Assembly: GCA_963722295.1 (NCBI GenBank)
Contig: CAVRLB010000010.1
Coordinates: 62,001-126,000, forward strand
Length of the DNA: 64,000 nucleotides
Direction: 5' to 3'
Origin: Brooklawnia sp032229645
GTDB lineage: Bacteria; Actinomycetota; Actinomycetes; Propionibacteriales; Propionibacteriaceae
Below, piece after piece: positions 40,829 through 49,679 of this stretch. The first letter of the stretch is position 1. Every line of letters starts with the position of its first letter. Under the pieces are notes generated by a model that worked only from the letters and a program-made list of their open reading frames with translations, searched no databases and was not told the DNA's origin. The position numbers and the translations under genes are program-made.

Positions 40829-43158
40829 TCGGCCTCCTTCAATGCATCAACCATGTCGATGCCAGCGATACGACGGCCGAGTACGACCGTAGTGGCGAGT
40901 GCGGACAGTATTGCGATCATGATGGCGAGAACCGCCGACACCAAGGTGATATACGGCGTGTACTGAAGCCGCGGGCTCGCCACCTGGGCGACGAAGATAT
41001 TCAGGAACCACAGTCCACCGGGCAATCCCACGATGACTCCGATGACGGTGGAGATCACTACTTCTATCGACGAAAGCCCTCGTAGATACCCTGGGGAGAG
41101 CCCAAGCACGCTGAGCGTGGCGTACTGCCGTCGGCGTTCTCCGAAAGTGAGATCCCCCAGGCAATACAGCACGACCACGCACAGTACGATTGCCATCACG
41201 CGCATCAAGTTGAAGATTCCGCCGAGACTCTGCCTGATGTTGAGCGCGTTGGATTGTTGTTCCGCCCGGCTGACCAGATCGCCCACCCTTGGGTCTGATA
41301 GCAACTCCGCGGAGTTGGCATCCGTACCAGTCAGGACCGTGGTCGGGGCAAAAGTCATCCCCAGTTCTTCCCAGCCCTGCCGTGTGATGAAGAAGCCCTG
41401 GGGCATTTCAGTCGCCACGATTCTGGCGATTGGCAGTTCGATCTCTCCCCCACCTCGTGGAAGTCGAAGGGTTACTGCAGATCCTTCCGATAGTGACAAC
41501 CTGGCTGCTGTGTCCTGAGTAACCCACAGGCCGTTATCGCTGACAGCAGCACCATCGAGTGTGTGTAGCCGGAAGCGATCGCCGGTATCCAGTACCGTTA
41601 CAACGCGATCGTAACCGTCCGACGGAGTGGTCCTGACCGACATCTGCATGAGATTCTGCGCATTGGCGCCAAGCCCGGGTAACGGTGACGACACAGACGG
41701 AAGAGCGCCGAGATCCACTCGATACTCATAATCTAGGTTGCCCTCGCCGAAGGAGGTAACTGCCCGGTTTTCCATCGTGTCGGGTAGCCCGAATCCGGCG
41801 AAAAGCAGCATCAGACAACCTGCTACCCCTATGGTTCCCATTGCAAAGCGTACGAGGTTGGAGGCCGTGTCTCGAAGGGCCCACGACAGCCCGTGATGGC
41901 GTCCAGTACCTAGATTGCGTAGCAACACCGCCCCAGATGAGGCTCTGACCAGCCCGGGGCGCATCAGCAGTGCAGGTGAACGCGTCAGGGCCGACCCGGA
42001 GGCTAGATACCCACCCCCGACGCAAGCCAACACGACTGCCAATGCGACAAACAGTGGTGCGACTGTATAAGAGATCTGCCAATGGGGCAGTTCGAACTGT
42101 GTCGACTGGGATCGCAAGGCGACCCGTGAAAGCAACGGCGCCAAGCCCAGCCCCGCTAGCGCTCCCGCTACTCCGGCAAGCATGCCGAACATCGAGAAAT
42201 GCAGTCGAAGCTCGCCTCGCCCGTACCCCATCGCCTGCAAGGTCGCGATCGTCTTGAGTTCGCTGTCCACCAACCGCCTGGTTGAGGAGTACATCGCCAG
42301 CACTCCGACCAGCAGGAAAAGACTGGAGAAAAGCACCGAAACGTTACGGATAGCGGTTACCCGATCGAAAGCAGTTGAAATACTGCCGTTGGTCTCGCGG
42401 GTGCTGATGCGGAGCACATCGGACTCGAAGCAGTCCCATAAGGCATCTTGAGTTGCGGCCGACGACTCCCCGAGGACGACCAGTTGATGGCTTGAAGATT
42501 CCCTCCAAGCAGGACCCCACAATTCCTCGGCCGTCTGCGGCGTCAGATAGCCATAACTGAATTGATCGGGTTCGGGAACGAGGAAGACCGATTCCTTCAC
42601 ATCGTAAAGCTGATCGGGAGAATAGGCGGAGCCGCGGATCCGGACCACAATGTCGCGGTCGCCATCGGGCGAAGCCTGTCGAATGATCAGCTCGTCGCCC
42701 GGCGCCAACCCGTGCTCGCTCAGATAGCGAGGGCTGAGCCAGACGCCCTCACCACGGTCATCGATCAACTCGCCATCGACGACTCTTGGCACGCTGATAC
42801 GCCAATTTGCGATGTCCTCGGTCGACGTGAACGATATCCATGAAGGCTTCTCGGCGTCTGGAATGGCGCGTGCCGAGCGGACGACCCGGTCCTCCAATCC
42901 ATTTATCCCTTCCAGAGCGCGGGCAGCAGCGAGGTCGCCATCATCAACTTGGGCGGTTTGGATCCAGACATCGGCCATCGCTGAATTTCCGGCGTAGTCA
43001 TTGAGGCTCACCTCCATGCCATGCCAGCCACCTTCCAGCCCGGTGTAAGCAGCAACGCTCAACAGAGCCATGCAGAAGACAGCGAAGAACTGAGACCACG
43101 AGCGCAACAACCCGCGTCTCAGCATCGCTGCTTTATAACGCCCTGCGGAACGGCTCAT
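40825..43158 (-). CDS. FtsX/MacB-like ABC permease, 777 aa
   Basis: It has an N-terminal membrane anchor (FAVFCMALLSVAAYTG), a large extracytoplasmic domain, then FtsX-type cores at about 265-390 (VSVLFSSLFLLVGVLAMYSS) and 650-770 (LMRVMAIVLCVVVLYCL). That is a double-FtsX arrangement as in LolC/MacB or peptide-resistance permeases. It works with the ATPase encoded just upstream (ATGA overlap). The likely job is export of, or self-protection from, the cluster product. Confidence 0.88.
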   Translation of the reverse strand: MSRSAGRYKAAMLRRGLLRSWSQFFAVFCMALLSVAAYTGLEGGWHGMEVSLNDYAGNSAMADVWIQTAQVDDGDLAAARALEGINGLEDRVVRSARAIPDAEKPSWISFTSTEDIANWRISVPRVVDGELIDDRGEGVWLSPRYLSEHGLAPGDELIIRQASPDGDRDIVVRIRGSAYSPDQLYDVKESVFLVPEPDQFSYGYLTPQTAEELWGPAWRESSSHQLVVLGESSAATQDALWDCFESDVLRISTRETNGSISTAFDRVTAIRNVSVLFSSLFLLVGVLAMYSSTRRLVDSELKTIATLQAMGYGRGELRLHFSMFGMLAGVAGALAGLGLAPLLSRVALRSQSTQFELPHWQISYTVAPLFVALAVVLACVGGGYLASGSALTRSPALLMRPGLVRASSGAVLLRNLGTGRHHGLSWALRDTASNLVRFAMGTIGVAGCLMLLFAGFGLPDTMENRAVTSFGEGNLDYEYRVDLGALPSVSSPLPGLGANAQNLMQMSVRTTPSDGYDRVVTVLDTGDRFRLHTLDGAAVSDNGLWVTQDTAARLSLSEGSAVTLRLPRGGGEIELPIARIVATEMPQGFFITRQGWEELGMTFAPTTVLTGTDANSAELLSDPRVGDLVSRAEQQSNALNIRQSLGGIFNLMRVMAIVLCVVVLYCLGDLTFGERRRQYATLSVLGLSPGYLRGLSSIEVVISTVIGVIVGLPGGLWFLNIFVAQVASPRLQYTPYITLVSAVLAIMIAILSALATTVVLGRRIAGIDMVDALKEAE

Positions 43159-43841
43159 CTGATAGCCCGCCGAGCCCGTTGCGAGATCCCTGCGACTTGC
43201 CCATCGCGCAGGCGTACTACCTGATCCGCGAGGCCTATGTAGCCCTCATTGTGGGTTACGACTACCACCGCAGCATCCGACGTCTTCGCTGATCGGCGCA
43301 GCGCTGTCATAACTTCGTCGCCGGTTGCCGAGTCAAGCGCACCCGTCGGTTCATCACAGAGCAGAAGGGCTGGTTTCTTTGCGAGTGCCCGGGCGATGGC
43401 GACCCGTTGCATCTGTCCCCCGGAAAGCTCGTGCGGGAATGAGGCGTCGCGTCCCTCCAGCCCCAATTGCGCGAGAATCTCAGTTGGATCGATGCAGTCA
43501 TCGACGCCGCGAGATGCGATGCCCACGTTCTCGGCAGCTGTCAGTGTCGGAATCAAGTTGTAGAACTGGAAGACGAATCCCACTTTCTCTCTCCGGTACC
43601 GCGTCAGATCAGCGTTCGACAGTTGCTCGACCTGGATCCCGTCGCAGACGACCGACCCTGACGTCGGCTGATCCATCCCCCCCAGAATGTTCAGGATGGT
43701 GGACTTCCCTGAGCCCGACGGGCCGACTACCATCGTCACCTCGCCACTTGACACATCGAACGACACCCCGTTCAACGCCCGGACGGTCACATTTCCGGTC
43801 TCATAAACCCGTACAAGGTCACGCGCACAAATCAACGGCAC
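43155..43841 (-). CDS. ABC transporter ATP-binding protein (LolD/MacB type)
   Basis: The GTG at 43841 (VPLICARDLVRVYETG) has AAAGGA 8 nt upstream and is chosen over a TTG seven codons earlier. Motifs: Walker A GPSGSGKST, signature LSGGQMQRVAIARAL, Walker B LLLCDEPTGALD, His-loop VVVTHN. It is the size of a LolD-type ATPase (about 228 aa). It pairs with the FtsX-like permease and is the first gene of the leftward biosynthetic operon. Confidence 0.92.
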   Translation of the reverse strand: MPLICARDLVRVYETGNVTVRALNGVSFDVSSGEVTMVVGPSGSGKSTILNILGGMDQPTSGSVVCDGIQVEQLSNADLTRYRREKVGFVFQFYNLIPTLTAAENVGIASRGVDDCIDPTEILAQLGLEGRDASFPHELSGGQMQRVAIARALAKKPALLLCDEPTGALDSATGDEVMTALRRSAKTSDAAVVVVTHNEGYIGLADQVVRLRDGQVAGISQRARRAIR

Positions 43842-44285
43842 TAGAAAGTCCTTTACCAGCAATCAACAGAAATAAGGCGCAGCATCTCGCAGTTGGCGTA
43901 CAGACTCGAGGATCCGACACTGGACCCAACTTGTGAACGCTGACCAGATAACCAAAATGCCAACAGAATAAACAGTTGGTGAATATCTACTACGAGCAGT
44001 CCTTAGAAGAACTCGCCTGGCGGCGACACCAACCAGGTACCTTCAATCGGCGCTGACAAGCGGTGACGATTTAGCAAGCGGTTCTTCCAGCCACTCAAAT
44101 ACAGCTGCGCCAAAACAGCGCCTGATACTCGTATTCGCTGACAAATTCTACGTTGAGTGGCTTCATAGCCTGTCCTTTGAGCATATTTGGGGAGACTCTC
44201 AGGTTCGGGGGGTGCCTCGATTTTTGTTGTCCATCGTCAAGACTTCCAAAACCACTCTCTACATTAAGGACGAGAATGATGCTTG
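43842..44285. other. Leader region upstream of the biosynthetic operon
   Basis: This 440-bp stretch is clearly more AT-rich than its surroundings. It should hold the operon promoter; no confident -35/-10 pair was fixed by eye. The only coding signal seen is the 23-aa peptide frame at 44095-44166. Confidence 0.35.
44095..44166 (-). CDS. Possible 23-aa peptide gene upstream of the cluster
   Basis: The ATG at 44166 has AAAGGA 7-12 nt upstream, in the same orientation as the biosynthetic operon and about 250 nt before its first gene. The product begins MKPLNVEFVSEYEYQALFW and ends RSCI. The single Cys close to the C-terminus, several aromatics and an acidic core are precursor-peptide-like, but it could also be a leader peptide for attenuation, or chance. 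Confidence 0.35.
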   Translation of the reverse strand: MKPLNVEFVSEYEYQALFWRSCI

Positions 44286-45334
44286 TCAATCTGCCAGGGT
44301 CCCGTCATAGTCGTGTGTAGGGGTCTCTGGCGAGGCAGTTCAGGGTGTTCCTGGTGTGGCGAGCAGGGGGACGCGGCCCCCTGCAGCGATGATGTGGGTG
44401 TTCAAAGTCCGATCCTCGCTAAAGGAACCGCGTCCAGTGACATCTTCCCCTGTCACGGCGTGCGTTGTCGACCCGAAAGTATTGCGCGCCGCTCACCTGT
44501 CCCAGCTGTTCACCCATGTCCCCGATCCCCGCAAAGCCCGAGGCAAGCGCCATCCGCTACCGGTGATACTGGCTCTGGCCGTCGCGGCAGTGGCCTGCGG
44601 AGCCCGATCCGTGTACGCGATCGCCAGCTACGCCGCCGACACCGGACCCGAACTCCTGACCCGGCTCGGGCATACCGCCAGCATCGTCAGCGAAGCAACA
44701 CTGCGCAGGGTGATCGAAGCGTTGGACGCGGAAACGTTCTCCCTGATCTGCGGTGCCTGGCTACGAATGCGCGCAACAACCATCCACGGCCGGTTGGTCA
44801 TCGCGCTGGACGGCAAAACGATACGCGGAGCCCGCGACGGTGACGCCCACGCACCCCACCTGGTCGCCGCCCTCACCCATACTGATGGTCTCGTACTCGG
44901 CCAGACCCAGGTCGACGAGAAATCGAACGAGATCCCAGCTACACGGCATCTACTAGGCCTGATGAACCTTCAGGACGTTGTCGTGACGATGGACGCGATG
45001 CACACCCAAATCGCCACCGCCCAGCAGATCCTCGACCAAGGCGGCCACTGGCTACTGACCGTGAAGGGCAACCAGCCAAGTCTGCACCGCGCACTGAAGC
45101 AGCTACCCTGGACCAAGATCCCGTCAACGTCCCAGGTCGACGTTTCCCACGGCAGGCGTGTCCGCCGCACCATCCAGCCCCTGGTGGCCCCAGAGTGGAT
45201 CGAGTTCCCCGGCGCCCAGCAGATCGCCAAACTCCGGCGCACCCGCACCACCAAGACCAAACAAGGAAAGAAGACCACCGTCGAGGTCGTCTACCTGATC
45301 AGCTCCGCACCGATACTCGAAGCACCCCCCAACA

Positions 45335-46966
45335 TCATCGCCACCTGGGCTCGCGAGCACTGGGGAATCGAGAACCGGCTGCACTGTTGAGTCGGCCTGG
45401 GGCGCGGTACCGGGGTTGTGCCCCGGCCCGTTTCCCCAGGCCGCTCGCCGAACCCGGCGTGCCTGTCTCCAGGCACCGGGCTCTCCGTAGTCGCTGATCG
45501 CCAGGCTGGTTACGCCAGCACAGACCAGGGACTGGGATCGCTGCGCCTCGGTAGCGGTAACGGGTGACCGCCACCTTGTTGAGGTTGAACAGTTCGACTC
45601 CGTCCGCCGACAAGGGTTTCCATCGGCCCCACGCGGTGGTGAAGCGTCGACGGAACTGCGCCCAGGTCCAGTGATGCAGTGTCCGCAACCACCGGGCGAC
45701 CCGGTTCCACACGAAGTGGGCCAAGTGCCGGAAGGTGTTCTTGGCCGCCGCGTACCGGAAGTAAGCGGACCAGCCGCGCAGTATCTGGCCCAGACGGGTC
45801 AGCACGGCTGTCGGGTCCTGCTGTGATGTCCTGCGGGTCAGGGCGCGGACTTTTGCCTTCACCGACCGGACCGGACGCTCGCCGATGAAGGTGTACACGT
45901 GCCACTTGTGGGACCCCCTCTTCCGTTTCCACCGGATGTGGAACCCGAGGAAGTCGAACCCCTCGCTCATGTGGACCACCCGGGTTTTCTCCTGCGACAT
46001 TCGCAGGCCCATCGGGGCCAGCACGCCAGCGATCTGCTCGCGCAGGGCCTCGACGTCAGCGCGGGTACCGGACACCAGAACGACGAAATCGTCGGCGTAC
46101 CGGACGACCCGCCAGTTCGGCAGGCCCCGCTGACGTCGGTACCTGCGGCGGCCGGTGGTGCTCATCACCGCTCCTGGTCCCCATGGCGCATGAAGATGCT
46201 CATCGAGCACACTCAACGCAATGTTCGCCAGCAACGGGGAGAGAATCCCACCTTGCGGTGTCCCGGCAGTCGTGTCCTCGCGGTGACCGAGTTCGGTCAT
46301 CACTCCGGCCTTGAGGAACGCCTTCACCAGCGCCAGCACGCGCTTGTCCTTCACCCGGGCCCGCACCCGCTCCAGAAGGGCGGTGTGATCGATCCGGTCG
46401 AAGCATGCCTCGATGTCCGCGTCCAGCACCCACCGATAGTTGTGAGTGCCGAACAGGTGAATCTCAGCGATCGCGTCCTGGGCCCGCCGCCGTGGCCGGA
46501 ACCCGTAGGAGACCGGCAGAAAGTCGGCCTCGAAGATGGGTTCCAGCACCAGTTTCAGGGCCGCCTGAATCACCCGGTCCCCCACCGTGGGTATCCCCAG
46601 GCGGCGGACCTTGCCCGATCCGCCCGGCTTGGGAATCACACGCTCCCGCACCGGCAACGGCCGGAACGAACCCTCCCGAAGCTGGGTCCGCAGGTCATCC
46701 AGAAAGCCCGGAGCACCCATCTGCTCCTCGACATCGGCGACCCGCAGGCCGTCAACGCCGGGACAGCGGGCACCCCGGTTGCCCGCGACCCGGTCGAACG
46801 CCACTATCAGCGTCGGGTCGTGCACGAGGTTGAACAGGTCATCGAACCTGCGGCCAGGATCGGCCGCGGCCCGACGATGAAGCTTGGCCTGCATCCCCGA
46901 TACCCGCACCAGCGAGACGTTCCCCTCGTACGGACCGCCGGGATTCCCCGGTGGATCTTTCGGCAT
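45335..46966 (-). CDS. ltrA: Group II intron reverse transcriptase/maturase
   Basis: The ATG at 46966 (MPKDPPGNPGG) has GAAGGAG upstream and is preferred to the longer frame from 47146. RT motifs are in order: VIPKPGGSGKVRRLGIPTVGDR, DADIEACFDRIDH, TPQGGILSPLLANIAL and the catalytic VVRYADDFVVL, then GFDFLGFHI and a maturase X domain (LGQILRGWSAYFRYA). No HNH endonuclease motif is seen. Oddly, the frame does not stop before domain V as such proteins normally do: it runs through domains V and VI, past the 3' splice site, and ends at 45335 in the exon. The last about 55 residues are therefore unlikely to be native. Confidence 0.9.
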   Translation of the reverse strand: MPKDPPGNPGGPYEGNVSLVRVSGMQAKLHRRAAADPGRRFDDLFNLVHDPTLIVAFDRVAGNRGARCPGVDGLRVADVEEQMGAPGFLDDLRTQLREGSFRPLPVRERVIPKPGGSGKVRRLGIPTVGDRVIQAALKLVLEPIFEADFLPVSYGFRPRRRAQDAIAEIHLFGTHNYRWVLDADIEACFDRIDHTALLERVRARVKDKRVLALVKAFLKAGVMTELGHREDTTAGTPQGGILSPLLANIALSVLDEHLHAPWGPGAVMSTTGRRRYRRQRGLPNWRVVRYADDFVVLVSGTRADVEALREQIAGVLAPMGLRMSQEKTRVVHMSEGFDFLGFHIRWKRKRGSHKWHVYTFIGERPVRSVKAKVRALTRRTSQQDPTAVLTRLGQILRGWSAYFRYAAAKNTFRHLAHFVWNRVARWLRTLHHWTWAQFRRRFTTAWGRWKPLSADGVELFNLNKVAVTRYRYRGAAIPVPGLCWRNQPGDQRLRRARCLETGTPGSASGLGKRAGAQPRYRAPGRLNSAAGSRFPSAREPRWR

Positions 46967-47559
46967 TACAATCTCCTTCACTTCTGCAACTACTGCCGTC
47001 CTTCCCCATGTGACCGGCTTTCCCGGACTCGGAGTACTACGACGGCTCCGCCCCGTCCCGATCCGCTCGATCGACGGTGGACCCAGCCAGGACCGCCCGC
47101 AGGCTACGGAGGGGCCGGGCAGGACCGGAACGGTTCCCGTGTTCACTGTTGATCGCTCGATGAAGGAGGAGCCCTGCTATACCCCCGTGGCATCGCCACA
47201 GCTACCCCGCAGCACGTCACCATGGCCTCCCGGCAGCCGTACCCATAACCGCCCAGGAGTTCCCCTTCGCCCGGCAGAGCCAAGGGTGTGCACCACATCC
47301 GGCCCACATCCGCCAGATTCAGAGCCGGTTACATCTCAAAGGGGCGTAAGAACGCAGGTTCCTCTCGTACTCCTCTTCATCCCGCTCACCAGGCCCACAC
47401 CATCTGGCAGTACTGACGTGTCCTGACTTTGTCAGGGCCGCTCCCACCCTTCCCGACACCTCCCGGGTCAGGCTGCCCTCAGCTCCACCGCCCTGCTGCG
47501 ACAGGGACAGCGACGAAGGTCTTTCACCTCCACTCAATCAACAGCGCCTCACGGCGCAC
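45386..47559 (-). mobile_element. Group II intron (2174 bp), antisense inside ISAs1 transposase
   Basis: On the minus strand the 5' end is GTGCGCCGTG (GUGYG consensus) at 47559 and the 3' end is ...CTCAAC at 45386 (AY consensus). Both ends are confirmed because joining the flanks restores the transposase frame exactly. It carries a reverse transcriptase/maturase frame and a classic domain V. About 590 bp of noncoding RNA scaffold precede the RT start, as expected for domains I-III. It presumably moved here by retrohoming or retrotransposition. Confidence 0.95.
45450..45483 (-). ncRNA. Group II intron domain V
   Basis: Thirty-four bases fold as domain V: lower stem GAGCCCG/CGGGTTC with the catalytic AGC, upper stem GTGCCTG/CAGGCAC capped by a GAGA (GNRA) tetraloop, and a 2-nt GC bulge on the 3' side. 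It lies 64 nt before the 3' end; the GGCCTGGGG...CCCCAGGCC stem between is domain VI. Confidence 0.93.
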
Positions 47560-47788
47560 GGGTACGCGACGTCACCTTCGACGAGGATTGCTCGCGTTTA
47601 CGCACCGGCACCGGACCCGCCGTGATGGCGGCCCTACGCAACCTCGTCATCAGCCTCCACCGCCTCACCGGCGCCACCAACATCGCCGAAGCCATCCGAC
47701 ACACAGCCAGACATCCACACCGGGCCCTCAAACTACTCCTGGCAACCTAAAACACGACTTTGACGGCACCCTGGTCAATCTGCTGAGA

Positions 47789-48235
47789 TTATTCAGCAGA
47801 ATCTCCGGCCGAGTCGTGGTCCTCACTGTGGATGTAGCGCAGCACCAGAATCGCCCCGGGGATACCGGGAATCAAAGAAGTAGCCGTCCCAGGTGCGAAC
47901 GAACGGGCGCGCCAAGCCACGACGAGATGCCCAGCAAAGGCGCCCGCGAAGCCGATGGTCACCGCCGAGGTCAAGGCCTTCGAAAGCTTCGATGACTTCG
48001 ATGCCCACGCGGCTACAGCGATGAAACCCGCAGCTTGCCCCAGCACGACGAGCGCGCGGGGCGCGAACGACTTCGAGGCCAGCGGCGCCCGGCTGATATG
48101 GCGATCCAGCCACGGCAAAGTGGTGGTTTCGTGCGAGTCCAGCCAGGTAGACATCGAGAATGCCACCTCTTCGCTTTGATGACTGGCAGCGAGCAGACCG
48201 GCAGCCAGCCACATCCTCGTCGGGCTAGGCATCAT
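47789..48235 (-). CDS. HXXEE-type membrane protein, 148 aa
   Basis: The signature is near the N-terminus: ASHQSEEVAFSMSTWLDSH (HxxEE). Hydrophobic segments follow (ALVVLGQAAGFIAVAAWAS, AVTIGFAGAFAGHLVVAW, SLIPGIPGAILVLRY). HXXEE proteins are short, multi-pass membrane proteins of unknown function in many Actinobacteria. It starts in the ATGA overlap with the upstream HXXEE-like gene. The stop lies inside an inverted repeat (TCTGCTGA...TCAGCAGA) whose far arm overlaps the ISAs1 target duplication. Confidence 0.8.
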   Translation of the reverse strand: MMPSPTRMWLAAGLLAASHQSEEVAFSMSTWLDSHETTTLPWLDRHISRAPLASKSFAPRALVVLGQAAGFIAVAAWASKSSKLSKALTSAVTIGFAGAFAGHLVVAWRARSFAPGTATSLIPGIPGAILVLRYIHSEDHDSAGDSAE

Positions 48236-48759
48236 AACTCCGGTTCCCCGAAGGCGGCATCGCCAAGACTCCGAGCGCTAACCACGTGCACCGCCAGCAG
48301 AATCGGCCAGACGCAGGCTGCTACCGCCACTGCTGAACGATCGGTGTCGCTCAGCCCGGCTTCACGCAGCCGCCGGCGCGCCCAATGCCAATACGGAATG
48401 ACCACTGCAGCAGCACTCACCACCCCGCTGGTGTACTTTCTAGTAAGCACCGACCCTGCAAGGTGGATGTAGCCATGTACTCCGAATGCCAACAAGCCAC
48501 CCCGAAATAGCGGCGAGCGGCTTTCGGTTACTGCGCCGGCCACTGTCGCTGACACAACAACGGCACCCATCGCAGCGATACCGCGCCGGGTGTGCCGCAC
48601 CGAGAAACCTCCCTGCCGAAAGGCATCCGGCAATGGCAACCATACTGGTGCCAACCGCGCCACCAAGCGGGTGGTGGCCGGAAAGGTGAACCATTCCTCC
48701 GCATCGTTCACGCACCACGCACCCAGCAATCCAAGCGGCACCAACCGCAAGCTATCCAT
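48232..48759 (-). CDS. HXXEE-like membrane protein, 175 aa
   Basis: The ATG 48759 has GAGGTGG 6-12 nt upstream; the frame can be read much further upstream but that part has no coding character. The N-terminus GLLGAWCVNDAEEWFTFP carries the NxxEE variant of the HXXEE signature. Hydrophobic segments follow, with the His-containing GVHGYIHLAGSVL and VWPILLAVHVVSA. It forms a pair with the next gene by ATGA overlap, suggesting a two-subunit membrane protein. Function unknown. Confidence 0.78.
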   Translation of the reverse strand: MDSLRLVPLGLLGAWCVNDAEEWFTFPATTRLVARLAPVWLPLPDAFRQGGFSVRHTRRGIAAMGAVVVSATVAGAVTESRSPLFRGGLLAFGVHGYIHLAGSVLTRKYTSGVVSAAAVVIPYWHWARRRLREAGLSDTDRSAVAVAACVWPILLAVHVVSARSLGDAAFGEPEL

Positions 48760-48891
48760 AGCATTCCACCTCGTCGTACGACTGATGGTCGACTCTGGTG
48801 ACGCGTTCGGCATCGAAGCTGCGGCCATACTCAAACGATATCGACTCAGGACTCTTTTCGGGCCCAGCACGGCGCATGCGAGGATGAATCC

Positions 48892-49536
48892 GTGAGTTAC
48901 GACTTCGCGCTGATCCTGCCGGAGACGGCAGGCGACACCTTTCAGACCGCGCTCGATGCCTGCTCGGCGGATCAGTCGCCGGTACCGAATCCGGACCCGC
49001 GCCTGCAGGCCGCGGTGAACGATCTGGTCGCTGCCGGCGCCGCGGACGAGCAGACCGGGTGGCTGTCGATCTGGCCCCTCGACATCGGGCCGACCTGTGT
49101 CTCCGTGCCGATCACCTACCGCGATGTGGAGCCCCATCTGCAGTTGCTGCTGCAAATAGCCGCCGCTCGCGACCTGGTGCTCGTCGACCTCAGCAGCAGC
49201 AATGCCTGGTGGCCGGGGCCCGGGAAACCGGTATCGGTACAGACTGGCGACGACATCCGGCGGGGATCGGTCACCCTGGACGAGCTGACCGGATTGGTCG
49301 CCGCGCTGCACGACCCCGATCCCTTCTTGATCCTCGGCCTCGAATCGGAGGTCTTCTCGCAGACCTACAAGCTCAGCGAGAACGAATACATCGTCGAGTA
49401 TCGGGCCGGTGACGCCGAGCACCATTTCACAACTACCGTCGGCTCCGGAGACGAAGCGGCGAAGCTGTTGTGGGGTTGGCTCAACCGCTCCCCCGGCTGG
49501 GACGAGGGCCTCGAATGGGAACGGATCAACCTATAG
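48892..49536 (+). CDS. Hypothetical protein, 214 aa
   Basis: The GTG start gives VSYDFALILPETAGDTFQ. The protein is acidic, soluble and rich in aromatic residues (GWLSIWPLD, NAWWPGPGK, WGWLNRSPGWDEGLEWERINL). The YDFAL start and general build recall small immunity- or cargo-like proteins of unknown function, but no family is named. It stands alone, divergent from the HXXEE pair, with about 130 bp between starts. Confidence 0.7.
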   Translation: MSYDFALILPETAGDTFQTALDACSADQSPVPNPDPRLQAAVNDLVAAGAADEQTGWLSIWPLDIGPTCVSVPITYRDVEPHLQLLLQIAAARDLVLVDLSSSNAWWPGPGKPVSVQTGDDIRRGSVTLDELTGLVAALHDPDPFLILGLESEVFSQTYKLSENEYIVEYRAGDAEHHFTTTVGSGDEAAKLLWGWLNRSPGWDEGLEWERINL

Positions 49537-49679
49537 CGCAAGAACCACCCCCAACACGGCGCCCGGCGCCGAAAGCCTGGCACAGCCCGCCCGAGTTGCC
49601 GAGTCCAAGGAAGCTGTCCTGCGAAGACATCTTGCGGCTACCGAAAAGCCCAAAGGCTACCGAGATGTCGCGGCATTCC

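Larger units (their letters stand above)
44356..47750 (+). pseudogene. ISAs1-family transposase, split by a group II intron
   Basis: The 5' part (to 45385) encodes VPDPRKARGKRHPLPVILAL, VIALDGKTIRGARD (first Asp), VVTMDAMHTQ (second Asp) and TVKGNQPSL, all standard for the DDE_Tnp_ISAs1 family, and breaks at REHWGIENRLH. The 3' part (47560-47750) continues with WVRDVTFDED, RTGTGPAVMAALRNLVI and a normal stop. Removing 45386-47559 restores one frame. Because the intron is antisense to the gene, splicing cannot repair the transposase mRNA, so this copy is dead. The start is uncertain (several ATG/GTG between 44356 and 44457). Confidence 0.9.
44294..47774 (+). mobile_element. ISAs1-family element, interrupted by a group II intron
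   Basis: The ends CCAGGGTCCCGTCATAGTCG and CCAGGGTGCCGTCAAAGTCG (reverse complement of the right end) are near-perfect terminal inverted repeats. TCAATCTG lies directly outside both ends (44286-44293 and 47775-47782), an 8-bp target duplication. Inside is one transposase gene, carrying a 2174-bp antisense group II intron. The right duplication falls in a hairpin just after the HXXEE gene stop. Confidence 0.93.

Noticed and set aside
45899..47152. Long (417-codon) plus-strand frame
   Set aside because: It is antisense to the group II intron reverse transcriptase and has no protein-family character.
48760..49425. Upstream extension of the 175-aa HXXEE-like gene to 397 codons
   Set aside because: It is antisense to the 214-aa gene and lacks coding character; the ribosome site at 48759 is good.
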